A stretch of 64,000 nt of DNA. Source: Owenia fusiformis (Eukaryota; Annelida; Polychaeta; Sabellida; Oweniidae). The notes beneath the pieces were generated by a model. It did not search any database. It was given only the letters and a program-made list of their open reading frames with translations, and had not been told where the DNA came from. The position numbers were made by a program, and so were the translations under genes. The stretch covers positions 20,325,564 to 20,389,563 of the forward strand of contig CAIIXF020000007.1 in assembly GCA_903813345.2 (NCBI GenBank), written 5' to 3'. Positions 14,301 through 27,000 of the stretch are shown here, one piece after another; position 1 is the stretch's first letter, and each line of letters opens with the position of its first letter.

Positions 14301-17300
14301 GTACAGGGGAACTGGTAAGTCCTTAATGCTGTCAAACTTGGGATGGCTCTTGTCAGTGGGGTCACAGAAATGTTCAATTTCTGCTTGTGTAAACTCCCTA
14401 ATTTAAACAACATATCAATTTAAAGACCAGTGTGTAATAGCATTCAAAATCAATGCACATTCTTCACAATAACACAGCACAACAAAACCTGTTGTAAGTG
14501 GAACACCTTTAACACCTTTAAAAGTGTTCCACTTAGTATTCTAATTACAGGGCAAAGGTTCATTAAAGCCAGCTGATCATGGGACTGAAGTGCATTGTTC
14601 CACTTACAGAGGTGTTCCAATTTACAGGTTAAATTTTAGTGCAGCCAGTTTTAATGATTTCATTGAGATGTGCTCAAATCTACATAATTCATATAAATAC
14701 TTATGAATTTCTTATCAGGAGTCTATTTGAAATATGTCTCCACAGTAATTCAATGGGAAAGGATACAAGTATGCTAGCGCTAATGTATACTGTGTAAAAC
14801 ATACCTGACTCTAATTAACCCAGATCTAGGTGAGATTTCATTTCTGAATGAACAGCCAATCTGAGCACCAGCAAAAGGCAACTTCCCTTGGTTGAACTCA
14901 AGTAAACGTTTGAAGTTCACAAATATACCCTGTGCTGTCTCTGGTCTCAGAAAGCCTTTGATGTTACCAGCAGGCCCAATTGAAGTACCAAACATAAGGT
15001 TAAATTCTATTGGGTCTGAGAGTTCATTTTGTGTTATGGGTGATTTCATGTTATATTTACGAATTTCTTGCTGCATTTCGTCTTTGCTCATGCCATCCAC
15101 CTGAAAAAACAGATTCTCTTAAAAGTCTTTGCGCTTTGTAGTACCATGAGGACATCAAAGCTGTGATTAAAAGACTCAAATATATATCTATCAACTTGAC
15201 ACATCTATTAGTTAAGGCATATAGAATTCATAAAATCCCTTTCAATGTATCGTCTATAGTGATAAGGTATTTCAATTTGTTTAATTTCAATTTTTCAATT
15301 TCAATTTGTTTATTTCACAAAACACATACAATATACATATACAATGAGTGGGTGACACAAGGGTTTGTGTATATTCCCAAGATGGAGTAAATTTACAAAG
15401 TATGTTAGAGAGGCGGGGATCTGCCATTGCATGTCTTAAATAATATATATATATATATAAAATTTGTGCCATCAAAGTGCCCCTAAATAGAATTAAAGTT
15501 GTAATAAATATTTTTTTGTCTGTTTTTTCATGAGTATGATGCTTCTGATAGATTTAAAATGTGGGGGTAATTGGTTCCAAATATCAGGTATCGAATAAGA
15601 TAGCATTGATTTTCCATAGTTTGTACGAATTTTTGGTTTGTCGAAAGTTTTCTTGTTTCTTGTATCATAATTATGTCTATTTTCAACTGTTTGGAAGAAA
15701 TCTGGAAATATTTGTTTGTAATTATCCTTGTCATTGATCCATTTAAACATGAATATATATCTTTGTTGCTTATTTATCTGAAATATGTTCAGGATTTTTA
15801 GATCATGAAAAAGAGGTAAAGAGTGAGCTCTAAAGTCGCTATTTGTTGCAATTCTTACAAATTGTTTCTGAGAACGATGAAGAGTATTAAGCAATGTACA
15901 GCCTGCTTCGCCCCAGATTATATTTCCATAAATAAGATATGAGTAGATTAGAGAGTAATATATACTAAGTAAGCTTTTGGCATTCAATAAATGTTTAACT
16001 TTGTATAATATACCAATGGTTCTTGATATTTTCATGTTTACTGCTGTAATGTGATTCTTCCAGGTAAGATTCTGATCAATTATAATTCCTATAAAGTTTA
16101 TATGTGTCACTTGCTCAAGTATTTTATTATTCACAATGACTGATATATCATTTTTATTATATTGCTTTTGTCTAGAAGAAAATATGATATATTTAGTTTT
16201 CTTTGCATTTAACGAAAGTTTATTTGTGGCTATCCATTCCTCAATTAGTTTCAATTCAGCATTCAAAGCATTGGTAATATCATTAAGATTTTTACCTTGT
16301 ATTAACAGATTCGTATCATCTGCAAATAGTACAAAAAATAGTCGAGGAGAAGATAGGTAGATGTCATTGATGTATATGATAAAAAACAAGGGACCTAGCA
16401 CAGAGCCCTGAGGAATTCCACATGTGATTGACTCGGGATCTGAAATAGTGTCTATATAACAAGTTTTTTGAATTCTATTAGAAAAGTAACTTTTAACCCA
16501 TTCCAGCGCTACTCCTCGTATCCCATAGAAATCGAGTTTTTGAAAGAGGATATTATGGTCAATAGTATCAAAAGCTTTAGAAAAGTCAAGAAATACACCA
16601 ATAGAGAATTCACCTTTGTCTATAGAATTTCTGATTTTTTCAACAAATGTAAGTACTGCCATGAATGTTGATTTTTTTTCCCGAAAGCCAAATTGATAAA
16701 GATACATTATTTCTATTTTATCAAGAAAAGAGGTCAGTCGATGGTGCATAAGTTTCTCAAGTAATTTTGAGAAGACTGGTAAAATCGATATAGGTCTATA
16801 ATTATTAAAAAGCTGTTTGTCCTCCTTTTTATGAATTGGTATTATCTTCGCAATTTTTAATTTGTCAGGAAAAACACCATTTGTTAGAGATAAATTGAAA
16901 ATATGTAATAATGGTAATTGGAATTCCTTACCACAATGCTTAATTATGGAAGGTTTGAAATGAAGGTATATAGGTATCTTAAATAAGATAAGTTGATACA
17001 AGAATATTGTTCATGGTAAAAAGTGCTTCCTTTTTGACCAACACACGGACGTCACATAGCATAGTTAGGAAAAACCATATGATATCACATTATTCAAAGA
17101 TCAAATTACAAAATAAACTGACTTGCTAGATTGACTTACCTGAGGAAGAGTGTTTCTGATGACTTCTTTAGTTTCTTCTGGGACCTTCTTATCTGCCAAG
17201 AGTTTCTCAAACTGAGCTGAAATACAATTATACACATCAATACATTGACTGATCGAGAGGTTAACTGAACAAATTGTACACATCCATTTATATGTAAACC

Positions 17301-20300
17301 ATGTTTTTACAATTATTATAGATCATGGCCATTACCAAGGTAGCCTCAGTAAATTGTTAGATAACTTTGAACAGTGAAACTCTAATCTTGATTATGCCTG
17401 AATCTAGCCACTCATGAAAAGTGCATATTATTCTGCTACACACATTTTCATTTACAAGAATGTTGAGTTCCAGAACTTCAATTCATAACAGGCCCATGAA
17501 TGGCATTTAAGGCATGGCTGGGTATTTCATATGAACATCCCTGAGCACTCATGATGGACTCTCAATAGGGAATTTTTGCTTTTTGAAATCTCTGAGCCAA
17601 ACAGTGAAAAACTTCTCATAATCAATGTTCTATAATACTCAACTTATTACCTTCTATGAGATGGTCAGCTCTAAAGCATTCTCCATTTTTGAGATCTTTC
17701 ACCATGAAATCGGAGAATCTATCCACATGACCAGAGGCTCTAAAACATGAAAAACATGATTTAGTATTTGGTAAACAATCAAGTAGGTGACAATTAACGA
17801 GCTGCTTAAATGGTTATGAGAATAGGGCTTGATGTTTATGGGATATGGGTTGATTTTTTATGAAGACTCTTTGGAGATATGGATTAATAATTTGTGAGGA
17901 TATTGTTAACTAAATTAAATAGCATATGGCGATATATAGAGGATATCCTATGATTTATGAGTGATATGATTTTTATCCACGAATGGATATGATATGCAGA
18001 TATCAATATCCATGAGTGGATTAAAATCATATCACAAGTAAATCATAGGATGTTCCTTTTATTCCATAGTTAGAGTCATCATCAGAATCGTTGGAAATTA
18101 AGTGATTTAAAATGAATTTTCCAAACGATCCGGTGATATTGACACTTAGCCTCGTTTTGAGTCTGAAGTAGCAAAACTCCATTATTCATAGCATACGGCG
18201 CCGTATGTCATGGCTAAAACACTGTATGCTATGGTTAAGTGAAAATTTGTCAAAAATATCATATTTTACCACTGATTACAAAAATACCGTTTTTATTTTG
18301 ACATGTTATCCTATGAATATCATGCTAACTATGGAATAAGTTAGAATATACTGATTGTTCATAGAGACATGGTTTTCTTCATATGAATTTGACATATCTA
18401 GAATTCTACAGTACTTAATTAATTCATGTGCATGTACATCAAGTAGCAAACTTACTTAAGTACAGGTTCTGGAGTTAGCATGGAGCAGTCTACTTCCAAC
18501 ATATGTTCTTCCAGGATGAAGAACTTGCGCCACTCATTTATTAAGTTAGCTTTCATTGCACAGCCCATTGGACCAAAGTCATACAGACCATTGACACCTG
18601 GAGCAAGAAATTCACATTCGCATTATTTCATAAAAATTCACAATTTACAGAAACCAGCTGATTTCTTTCAAAAATAAAGTTTACTTGGCCTAAAGTCTCA
18701 TGTTATGTAATTTTAATTGAATTCAGCATTATAGGTTTTTAAACTATATTGTACTATAATTTATCATTTTGATATAAATGGTAAAATAGATTCACTCAAA
18801 ACAAGACTTTGACAAATAGTATAAAGTTATGTTTTTTTGTTACCTCCATAAATAGAGAAGGACTGGTCATAGAAAAAGCGTTGTTTCATCAAATCTTCAA
18901 GTCTACTCCTGTCTATCTGGTCTTCTTTAGGAGACATTGACAGCTCCTAAATAATAAAACATTTCAATATAAAGTTTATATTGAATTCAGTTTGCTTCAA
19001 AACTCAGCCCTCTCCCTATATGCTTCCCTTCTCTTCCAAAGTGAGAATGCAGGGGAATTCAAACAACTTGGGTGCAAGACTAGTTATGCAAAAAATATAT
19101 CTTTGTTTTCTCAGTTTTACCACCTGTAATTATGAGTGAATATCCTGATCCAGAATTCAAGTGATAAGTGTTGAGCCAAAAAAGCATATCAAAGTGAAAA
19201 CATATCAGAAAGTTCACATCGAAAACACATGTCATACCTTGTCTTCTAGAGCTTTCTTCTTTGCTTTGAGTAATGAAATTGCCTTCTTCAAGTCTATCTC
19301 AGTGGCGCCATCTTCTTTCAGCTTCCTCACGGCATCACCCTACAAGTACATTACAGTGCCTACATGTATCATTATTGTTCAGTAAATGAATATTAATTAT
19401 ATTAATTGCATCATCAAATAACCCGAACAAATATTTATACCGTTTGTGTAGCAAAGCACAAGTGAGAACTAGAGTCCATTTCACTGCTTCATTTCGTCAG
19501 TAGAACGGCAAATATAAGAAATTGGGAGACCATTGTGCAATAATATATGGAAAAGTATATTCATAATGTACATGAATGACATTTGTATATCTTGGATTGC
19601 TTCTAGTTTGGCTTATAAAGTGTGTGGCCTCTTATATTTGGATGTTTCTCTGCCATGTTATTTTCAATAAGATTAACATGGCTGAAATTCTTCAAATTAC
19701 AAGACGGCACAGGCTTATTGCACAAAAAACTAAAAAATCTGAAATATACAAATGTCATTCATGTACATCATGAATATACTTTTCCATATATTATTGCACA
19801 ATGGTCTCCCAATTTCTTATTGTTGCCGTTCTACTGACGAAATGAAGCAGTGAAATGGACTTTAATGAATACAAAGCGGCTGGAAACCTCAAAGCCGGAA
19901 CACATAAATGGCATGGCCTTGGAAGAAGGTAAGGGGAGGTGGGTCCAGGAAGAATGTTAGTCCAACACGTAATTAAATGTTCTCATATAAATCAAAACCA
20001 TGTGATATCATACATGTAATGACCTTCCAATTTCACTTTCTGTTTCACAGATTCTTCAAAAATCGAGACAATTACCTTATCAATGATAAAGAATATGTTA
20101 CCACTCCTTCTTGAAGATCTACCTGCGATGTAGTTATCAGAAAATGACTGTGAAAAACGCAATACATACCTGTTCTTTAACAGCCAATCTAAGGGGAGCT
20201 AATACTTCTTCAATTTTTGGGTCCATTTTTGCAAGTGAAAACAATTTTGTTCTGGACAAATTCTTTGCTCTTCTACTTCCCCAACCTGGTGCACTGTTTT

Positions 20301-20412
20301 GTTTCGCACAAACCCTTACGTAGGCACTCAACAGTCTATTCTGTGATATTGAGATTGATAGCAACTGCTTTATATTATTTGCAGAATGCAGAGACCAGAG
20401 AAATATCCTCAT
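8305..20412 (-). CDS. GARS1: Glycyl-tRNA synthetase, 16 exons
   Basis: Class II synthetase that charges tRNA-Gly in cytosol and mitochondria. Coding exons in transcript order: 20412-20170, 19339-19238, 18946-18844, 18597-18456, 17739-17651, 17216-17140, 15100-14805, 14397-14235, 14090-13935, 13546-13430, 13202-13057, 12216-12131, 10330-10221, 9900-9807, 9119-8929, 8409-8305. All junctions keep frame and give 739 residues, the length of the human enzyme. An Arg-rich presequence precedes Met63 (ATG at 20226), whose MDPKIEEVL opens the WHEP domain (about 66-115), so a second start could make the cytosolic form. Motif 2 is FRNEISPR (337-344); motif 3 is EPSFGIGR near 583-590; the HGTP anticodon domain (about 610-739) ends the protein. 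The exon 10 donor (GTATCC) is weak but is supported by frame and family alignment. Introns carry several transposable elements. Confidence 0.97.
10509..10636. repeat. Short hairpin repeat
   Basis: The left arm, with GATACGGGAAATATTCCAC, is mirrored on the right by GTGGAATATTTCCCGTAT. The outer ends ACACGTTTCAGC and GCTGAAACGTGT also pair. Arms are about 45 bases with a short spacer. It lies in GARS intron 12 immediately beside the MITE/mariner nest. A related GATACGGGAAATA word recurs inside that MITE at about 11915, so the two may be related. Confidence 0.6.
10654..11697. mobile_element. Mariner-derived foldback element
   Basis: The ends are AGGGTGTCCAATAAATAAG and its inverse ending CACCCTG, flanked by TA on both sides (10652-10653 and 11698-11699), as expected for Tc1/mariner elements. 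The two arms, about 500 bases each, are inverted copies of one another: each carries the last codons of a mariner transposase followed by the same 3' non-coding tail. The element is therefore an inverted duplication of a mariner 3' half and lacks the N-terminal and first catalytic parts of the transposase. It is inserted in another MITE within GARS intron 12. Confidence 0.8.
11029..11247 (-). pseudogene. Mariner transposase C-terminal fragment
   Basis: A 72-residue open frame matches the C-terminal end of mariner transposases. It contains [16 protein letters not shown], the block that carries the third catalytic Asp, followed by a helix rich in charged residues. After FRE there is a TGA, then in the same frame [16 protein letters not shown] before the true terminator. 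In the family that position is usually Trp, so TGA probably arose from TGG. The inverted right arm (about 11285-11360, plus strand) carries the same C-terminal codons with the same TGA. No active transposase can be made from this copy. Confidence 0.75.
15265..17030 (-). mobile_element. LINE of the CR1/L2/Jockey group, 5' truncated
   Basis: A non-LTR retrotransposon lies in GARS intron 6, in the same orientation as the gene. It includes a long reverse-transcriptase frame but no endonuclease domain, so it is 5' truncated. The 3' end (low coordinates) finishes in a short AATTGAAATTG-like repeat rather than poly(A), which is common in CR1- and L2-type elements. I found no clear target-site duplication, so the exact ends are uncertain. 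Confidence 0.75.
15493..17001 (-). CDS. LINE reverse transcriptase, open 502-aa frame
   Basis: The frame covers the reverse-transcriptase core and C-terminal region of a CR1/L2/Jockey-like ORF2. Visible motifs in order: [20 protein letters not shown] (RT motif 1 to 2 region), [13 protein letters not shown] (first catalytic Asp), [13 protein letters not shown], and FADDT, the catalytic pair with Phe in place of the usual Tyr. The C-terminal part includes [10 protein letters not shown], typical of these elements. There is no internal stop over 502 codons, so the insertion is fairly young. The apurinic endonuclease domain upstream is missing. The Met chosen is only the first in frame; the original protein would start further upstream. 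Confidence 0.85.
   Translation of the reverse strand: MYQLILFKIPIYLHFKPSIIKHCGKEFQLPLLHIFNLSLTNGVFPDKLKIAKIIPIHKKEDKQLFNNYRPISILPVFSKLLEKLMHHRLTSFLDKIEIMYLYQFGFREKKSTFMAVLTFVEKIRNSIDKGEFSIGVFLDFSKAFDTIDHNILFQKLDFYGIRGVALEWVKSYFSNRIQKTCYIDTISDPESITCGIPQGSVLGPLFFIIYINDIYLSSPRLFFVLFADDTNLLIQGKNLNDITNALNAELKLIEEWIATNKLSLNAKKTKYIIFSSRQKQYNKNDISVIVNNKILEQVTHINFIGIIIDQNLTWKNHITAVNMKISRTIGILYKVKHLLNAKSLLSIYYSLIYSYLIYGNIIWGEAGCTLLNTLHRSQKQFVRIATNSDFRAHSLPLFHDLKILNIFQINKQQRYIFMFKWINDKDNYKQIFPDFFQTVENRHNYDTRNKKTFDKPKIRTNYGKSMLSYSIPDIWNQLPPHFKSIRSIILMKKQTKKYLLQL
17936..18060. repeat. Palindromic repeat in GARS intron 4
   Basis: The left arm reads ATCCTATGATTTATGAGTGA then ATGATTTTTATCCA; the right arm mirrors it as TGGATTAAAATCATATCAC then AAATCATAGGAT. 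Arms are about 50 bases around a short centre. No terminal duplication is evident. It is probably a small MITE or hairpin remnant. Confidence 0.6.
19473..19861. mobile_element. Palindromic MITE in GARS intron 1
   Basis: The ends AGTCCATTTCACTGCTTCAT and its inverse ATGAAGCAGTGAAATGGACT are nearly perfect, and pairing continues inward for over 120 bases through the words GGAGACCATTGTGCAATA and AAAAGTATATTCAT. The centre resembles 21655-21830. There is no coding capacity, and no unambiguous target duplication was found. Confidence 0.75.
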
Positions 20413-21031
20413 ATGTCAATGTCTAATATTTTCTTTGCCACGCTGCAGTTCTGTTGCACCAGAAAATGTGGATACAAAGTAAGAATGTGAATATCGATTA
20501 CTAAAGAATATTCAAATTACTGGAATAAGGTTGGACTAAGTGGGTTTCTATAAAAATAATTCATTGAAGAACTGGAGTAGAATTTTTCTTGTAATGTATT
20601 GCGATAATATCTAAATGTTCCTTCATAAAAAGCGTTTGTACTTGGTACATATCATTTCCATTTCTCCACGAAAAATGAATCATGGGAAGATGGCTGCGCC
20701 CTCAAAATTAGAAATATTTCAGAAAATTTCAATATTTAGTTAATATGTGTCATACTACAATGTTTTGAGACACATAAAGGTGATCATATGTGGATTAACT
20801 TATTCTCAATTCGAAAGTTGTATAATATTACTATATTACTATTGTGTTCATACCGCAAATATTTTTTATTCATCACCGGCGAAATATAGTCATCCATTAT
20901 CACCCACCAAATATAAAAATGTGCAAGTGTAAAATTTAGGTGGATGTTTCAAAATAAAGATGAGATTGTCCAGGATGAGATATTGTCTCCATTTCACGAA
21001 TGACTTATTTAGTGAATAAGATCTTGACAAA
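20413..21031. promoter_or_regulatory. Shared GARS/OSGEPL1 head-to-head intergenic region
   Basis: The start codons of GARS (minus) and OSGEPL1 (plus) are only about 620 bases apart, so both promoters must lie here or in unannotated 5' UTR. AAGATGGCTGC at 20687-20697 is close to the YY1 site found near start sites of many bidirectional housekeeping promoters (consensus AAGATGGCGGC). No convincing TATA box is placed at a fixed distance from either gene. Function as a bidirectional promoter is inferred from geometry. Confidence 0.5.
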
Positions 21032-24000
21032 ATGAATATAATACTCCAATTATCTCGTAAAACCTTCAATACCTGTATTCGAAAAAGACTGCTTTTGAGA
21101 CATCTTCAAAATGAGCAAGGAGAAAGATCACTAAAACAATACTGCTCAATTCATACAAGTGTAACACTTTATTGTAAAACATATATACTTGGTATTGAAA
21201 CAAGTTGCGATGATACAGGGGCAGCTGTTGTGGATAATGGGGGAAATATACTTGGAGAAGCTTTGAATTCGCAAACAGATATCCATGTCCAGTGAGTAAA
21301 TTTTTTGTTAAACAGATCATGTACATGTTAATTTGTGCATGTTCAATTGTTTGCATTGAATTTTTACAAGTCTAGAATTAAGTCTTGCTTACAATTACCT
21401 TGACCAACTTTGAATCTAATAATAAGCTATTGAAAGACCACATTGCAACATGGTAAAAATAAAAAAATATATGTACATATATCTGCCCTAATTTTTGTAT
21501 TTTTTAGTTTCTTTTGTGTAGTGTAACGACCCAAGATACATGTAGCAACTTAGCAAGTTGCTACTACAAACATGCTTAGTTTTTCTTGCTCAAGTGGTAA
21601 ACCATACATGTATCAGCCTTTAAGGATCCACCGGGGCGCCCTCGGATCATTACAGTAATTAAGCTTTCATATGTGTGACCTCTATTATTAAGATGTTTTT
21701 CTACCATGTTATTCTTCCAAAGCTAACATACATGTAGCTTAAACTCCTTTAATTACAAAAGGCCTCAGCTTCACTGCACATTATATCTACATGTAACTAT
21801 CTGGAATATACAAAAGAATTAGGGTGGGCACCTATCTTTCTCTTTTCCCATATGTTTGCAATGTCTTTTGATTTCTTATTTTTAGATTCAAGTACACATT
21901 GGATCTGTGTGTCTGACTATGGAGATTCTATAAATGGGAAGAGTTTATCACAATATGACCAGTAAAATTATCGGATTTGTCAGGGAAATGTCAGTTTCAT
22001 CATTGCAATTGTTAATTATCTGCAGAAACCCTGCATCGCATGCACATCAAAAATGTCTCAATATGGAAAATGTAATCGTTACCTTTTTAGATTGGGTGGT
22101 ATTATTCCTCCTGTAGCCAGGGATCTCCATCGCCAAAACATAGATGATGTAGTCAAATTAGCAATGGACAGGGCAAAGCTCAAATATGAGGTAAAGCACA
22201 CTTTTTCACTACCAATAGAATGCACTATACCATATACATGTAGTATGTTTTACACCAAATTGTACATGTACATGTTCAAAGTGATTTTATTTTGTTGGGT
22301 GGGTGTTAGGCGTAAAAATTGTTTCAATAATTAATCATTTTAATCTTAACAACATTTTATTTCATTACAAGGTGTAAGCGGGCTGTTGTAGCATTGAACA
22401 AAATCAATTATTCATATATATGTATTTTAGTGATTAAACAATCATCATCATAAACAATTGAGATATTTCACCTGTTTAATGAGAAAGTGACTGTGCCAAA
22501 TGAGAATCCTGTGAATATAAAGCACATTTCAACATTCAGTTCAGATTCTCTGAAGTCCATTATTCATGTGCCTATACGTGTGCATGTCCATTATACATGT
22601 GCCTATACATATACATGTCCATTATACATATGTACATGTCCATTATACATGTGCCTATGTACATGTCCATTATACATCAGTGGTAATTTTGTGCTAATGT
22701 TACATGCAGATGGGTATAATCATGGTATGACATTCAACTAATGGGTCAAAATTGGCACTTCTAAAATCTAAACCTGTATAAGTAAAACACTTTTGGTACC
22801 TCAATACTTTCCCACTTGGGATGTGTTCCATGCAGAGGTTCATCATGTTCATTTTACAGTGAATTAATGAGTAACTGGACTTCATAGTGCTCTAAGTATA
22901 GCAGTGCTCAACTTACAGTTTACCGAAACTTTGAAGCAATCTATGACAGGGGTTTCACTAGAATTTCTCACAACAGACTAAATAAATTAAAACAAAAGGC
23001 AAAATCATAAATTTAACATGGAAAAGTCCCTAAAAACAACAGGCAATTTTGTGAAAACAACCGGTGAAAACCATCTCTTGCCTGTTGCTAATGAAACCCC
23101 TGAATGAGTGCTTTGGCTTTGTTACAGTACTGCATGAGATAATATTTGTGAAACCGCTTTCTGTAGCAATGCATTTATAACCTTTCCAGTGCATGTAAAC
23201 ATTTTGAATTTCTATCATAGACGAAGTTATAAATTTCATAATCAGGTTTCAAAAAATTCAATACGACTTCATAAACATATTTCTTGATTGGTTTTGTTGT
23301 CTGTTTTTCTGTTTCATCCTGGTTAACATCAATATTTTCTTGGTAAATTCTCTTGATATTGTTGAAATATCTGTTCAGTAGCTCAGAGAGCATCAACAGT
23401 GCACTATCAAATGCTTCCATTGCTCCAACAAATCCAAAGTATCTAGCAACATTACATGCACCTTTTGCACTATAAAAACAATTGGTATTACATGGGGAAT
23501 CTGATCCACAGAACCAATGTGCGTAGTGTTGGAATCCCCTGGCATATAAAGTCTTTTTGCAATCACTGTCTTCAATACAATCCTTAAGCTGTGTGTAGAT
23601 GTTTGTAATGTTGTCAGGCTGCATTTCTTGTGTGTAAAATGATAGGAGTCTTTCATAGGGGTCCATCAGGAATGCTATATATATTGGTTGGGTAGAATAA
23701 CCTGCCTTAAAGAAGTTAATGTAGGGATTATCCATTGAAAACAAGACTGGTGTATTCCTCTTATTCAAAATAGAATCCATATCTGAAATATTTCCAGTAT
23801 CTCCCAATCTAATAAAGGTTACATTATTATGTTGAAGTGTTTGTTCAAAAATAGTAAGAATATCAAATTTCAAGTTTGTTGCATAATTTGGGATGTTCAG
23901 GTGTATGATTGCACCAAATTGTACATGTTCAAATGTCTCAGGATACATGAGCCCAAATATGGAATTCTTTGTAAGAAACTCTTGAAGGTCACCCATAATA

Positions 24001-27000
24001 ATTGTCTCATCAGCTTTCTTTGTAGGAGGTAGGTCCATGTTGGTCTCATTTAGGATTTTGCCAGCATTTGAATGTTCTTTTATTAGACTTTCATTTTTAA
24101 AGGTTCTGCTACTGTTGTGCATATTTTCTAATGTTGTCCCTGTTTCAAATATTATATCCTGATTTTTCTGTGGTTTAACAACGAAAATGTCTTTTAAAAG
24201 AACCAAAATTGATACAATGAATATTACTATAAATCCATTTTTCAGCATCTTCACATCAGCCATTGTTCAATATCAATTTGATAAAAACCTTTCCACATTT
24301 AAAATAATTGTTCCAATAGGCTTTCTGATCAGCATAACATTTCTCAATTGAAAACTACATGTTCATTTAATAATTAAATCCTCCTTTGACTCTGGCATTT
24401 TGTGGACTTGTGCTAAGAACGTTAATATGGCTTCAAGCCATTGATAATGATAATGTACCTGCAAATAAATCAAATGAAGATCGACATACAGTAAAGTATG
24501 TTAGTGTATTGGATACTTTATTTTGAATAAACTGACTACTAAGATACTAGCTAGAGCTATATTATGAGAGGTCACACCCTATCAGATCCTTTCTAATACA
24601 ATAATTCTATTGAGTGTCAAAATTGTTATAGCTGTTAAATTTCCAAGATTGTATCCAATCAATCTCCCACACAGCCTCAGGAATAGCTTAGGTTAAGACA
24701 AAAAGCACCATTTCTTTAATATAATGGAGTCTGGTATAAGTCAACTCTTGATTCTTCATTTTTGTTTTCTTGAACTTTCGTACTGTTAACCATACTAGTT
24801 TTAACATTTCTCCATTTGCTTCTGAGCAAACTCCATTTGCTTCTGAGCAAATAATAGATGTGATATACATGTACTATAGATGCATGTGCTCCCCTATATT
24901 GAAATCTCCTTTGTGTGCACTAAAAAAATGTACGGTGAAATCGAAAGTGCTAACATTTATTGTGATGTACATTGTACATGTATCTAACATGAGTCATTCA
25001 AGTAAACTTGTAAATCATTAATGTCCATACCATTGCAGGAGCTGAATGCTATAGCTGTTACAGTGAAGCCAGGCCTGGCACTTTCCCTTGCTGTTGGTAT
25101 CAACTATGCTAAAGACTTAGCTTTGAAATTTAGGTAATTATAAAAAATTTCGATTGTCAGTATATTTATAGCTCCATTGGCAACTTCACTGTATCCTGTA
25201 TCCTTTTTAAAGAAATGGAGGCCATAGCATGGGGGTATGGTAGAGGGGAAAGGCTCATTTACAGGTACCTGTATGTTCATTTTACGATCACAAAGGCAAT
25301 TTGATGTAATAGAAAAAGCTATTGGCTTTGAACAAAAACGATTGTTTATTTTATGAGAAATTGACGATGATGGAGACAATAACTATATGTCATTTTGTGC
25401 AGCATTTGAAAATTCTGTGTTTTTGTACAATTAATAATTCTATATCACAAATTTTGCTATACTAGGTAACTGCTAAATGCTTTGTTGTTTAAACCAAAAA
25501 GTAGATTTAAATTATCCTAAAACTGTCATTCATTCTTTATTGGACAAGCAGCTTATCTACATGTAATGTGTATGTACATATTCCAGGAAGCCTTTGATCC
25601 CCATTCACCATATGGAAGCTCATGCCCTGACACCTAGGATAGAAACGAGGTAATGAAATACACTCAAACCTTTATATAGTGAACATTTTTAAAAGCTTAA
25701 CTGCATGTGGAGGTGGTCACCACAACCAGGCTTTGAATTTGCAAACTTTTTGCTGCCTTATATGTAGAAACTAGATTGTTAACCAAATTTTCTACGAAGC
25801 AATTAATACCAAGCACATTTCCTGTTCTTCAGAACAAAGCTGAAAAAGAATTATAATTAGTCACATCTGTTTCAACAGAACGGGATATCAAAATCTCACA
25901 TAAGTCATTGAATTATTTTATTTAGCAAGCGACATATACTGCTTGACTCTAAAAATGCAATTGCAGAAACTCTTCATGATATCATATATATCTGATTTGA
26001 TGTTCACTATACACTGGAAAATTCTATTAATTTTTCCAAGATTTGGTGTTAGGCGTAGGAAGGTGTTCACAGTAGGTATGTGCTTTAACATTGGAGTCAA
26101 TTGGAGGAAAAGGTTTTGCCAAGTAGAAATGCCCACTGTAGAGAGGGGTTCACCAGAGAGAGAGAGAGAGAGGTGTTCCCTAACACAGGTTTAACTATAT
26201 ACATCAAAAAATATGAAACTGAATATGTTGACTTCTGTGTCTGTGTATAATGTTAGTGCAAGACTAAGCATATTTATCCAAATACAAAAAAGTATTATGT
26301 AGATCCAGGAGTGGAATTTGTAATCTTCAATTGAAAAGTCTGAATTAATATACCCTGCACCTGGATAACCAAATATTGGAAAACAAAATGTAGAGATTAA
26401 TTACTTAGTTCTTAAATATATTTTATTGACTCTCTGGGCCTCTCTGATGTCATGACAATAGTCAGCACACTGTGCAATATTCAAAAATTAATTAAAACAA
26501 GGCTGAACAAACTATAGAATATAAAGATATAAAGCAGATGTAGATTATAACGTGACAAAATGTAAAAATATTAGTTGGATTGGCACAGTTCATTGACACA
26601 GTATTAATACAATTTTTTGAAGAAATGATAAATGAACCTTGCTTACAATGCACTTTCATTAGCTCTCTAAGCAGAGACCAAAGTATCAACGAGGACATCT
26701 AAACAATCCTGATTACATTTCAATAATGTGTCCACTGAGTATTATATTTTGTTTTACAGAATTGACTTCCCTTATTTAGTGTTGCTTGCTAGTGGAGGGC
26801 ACTGTCTCCTTGCTGCAGCACAAGGTGTAGATCAATTCAAGCTGATTGGGAAAGGTCAGGACAATTCCCCTGGGGAGGCTTTTGATAAGGTACCCTTTGC
26901 AAAAACTTATCTTCATGAACACATACACCTTCATTGAACACTTTTTAGTTGCTCCATAGGTGTTCACTATATTTATTTAAGAGACTTATTCTTATTTTGC

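Noticed and set aside
14892-15104. Plus-strand frame of 70 codons
   Set aside because: Shadow of GARS exon 7 on the opposite strand.
23393-23656. 87-codon minus-strand frame within the sulfotransferase-like gene
   Set aside because: Alternative frame of the 362-codon gene without family similarity.
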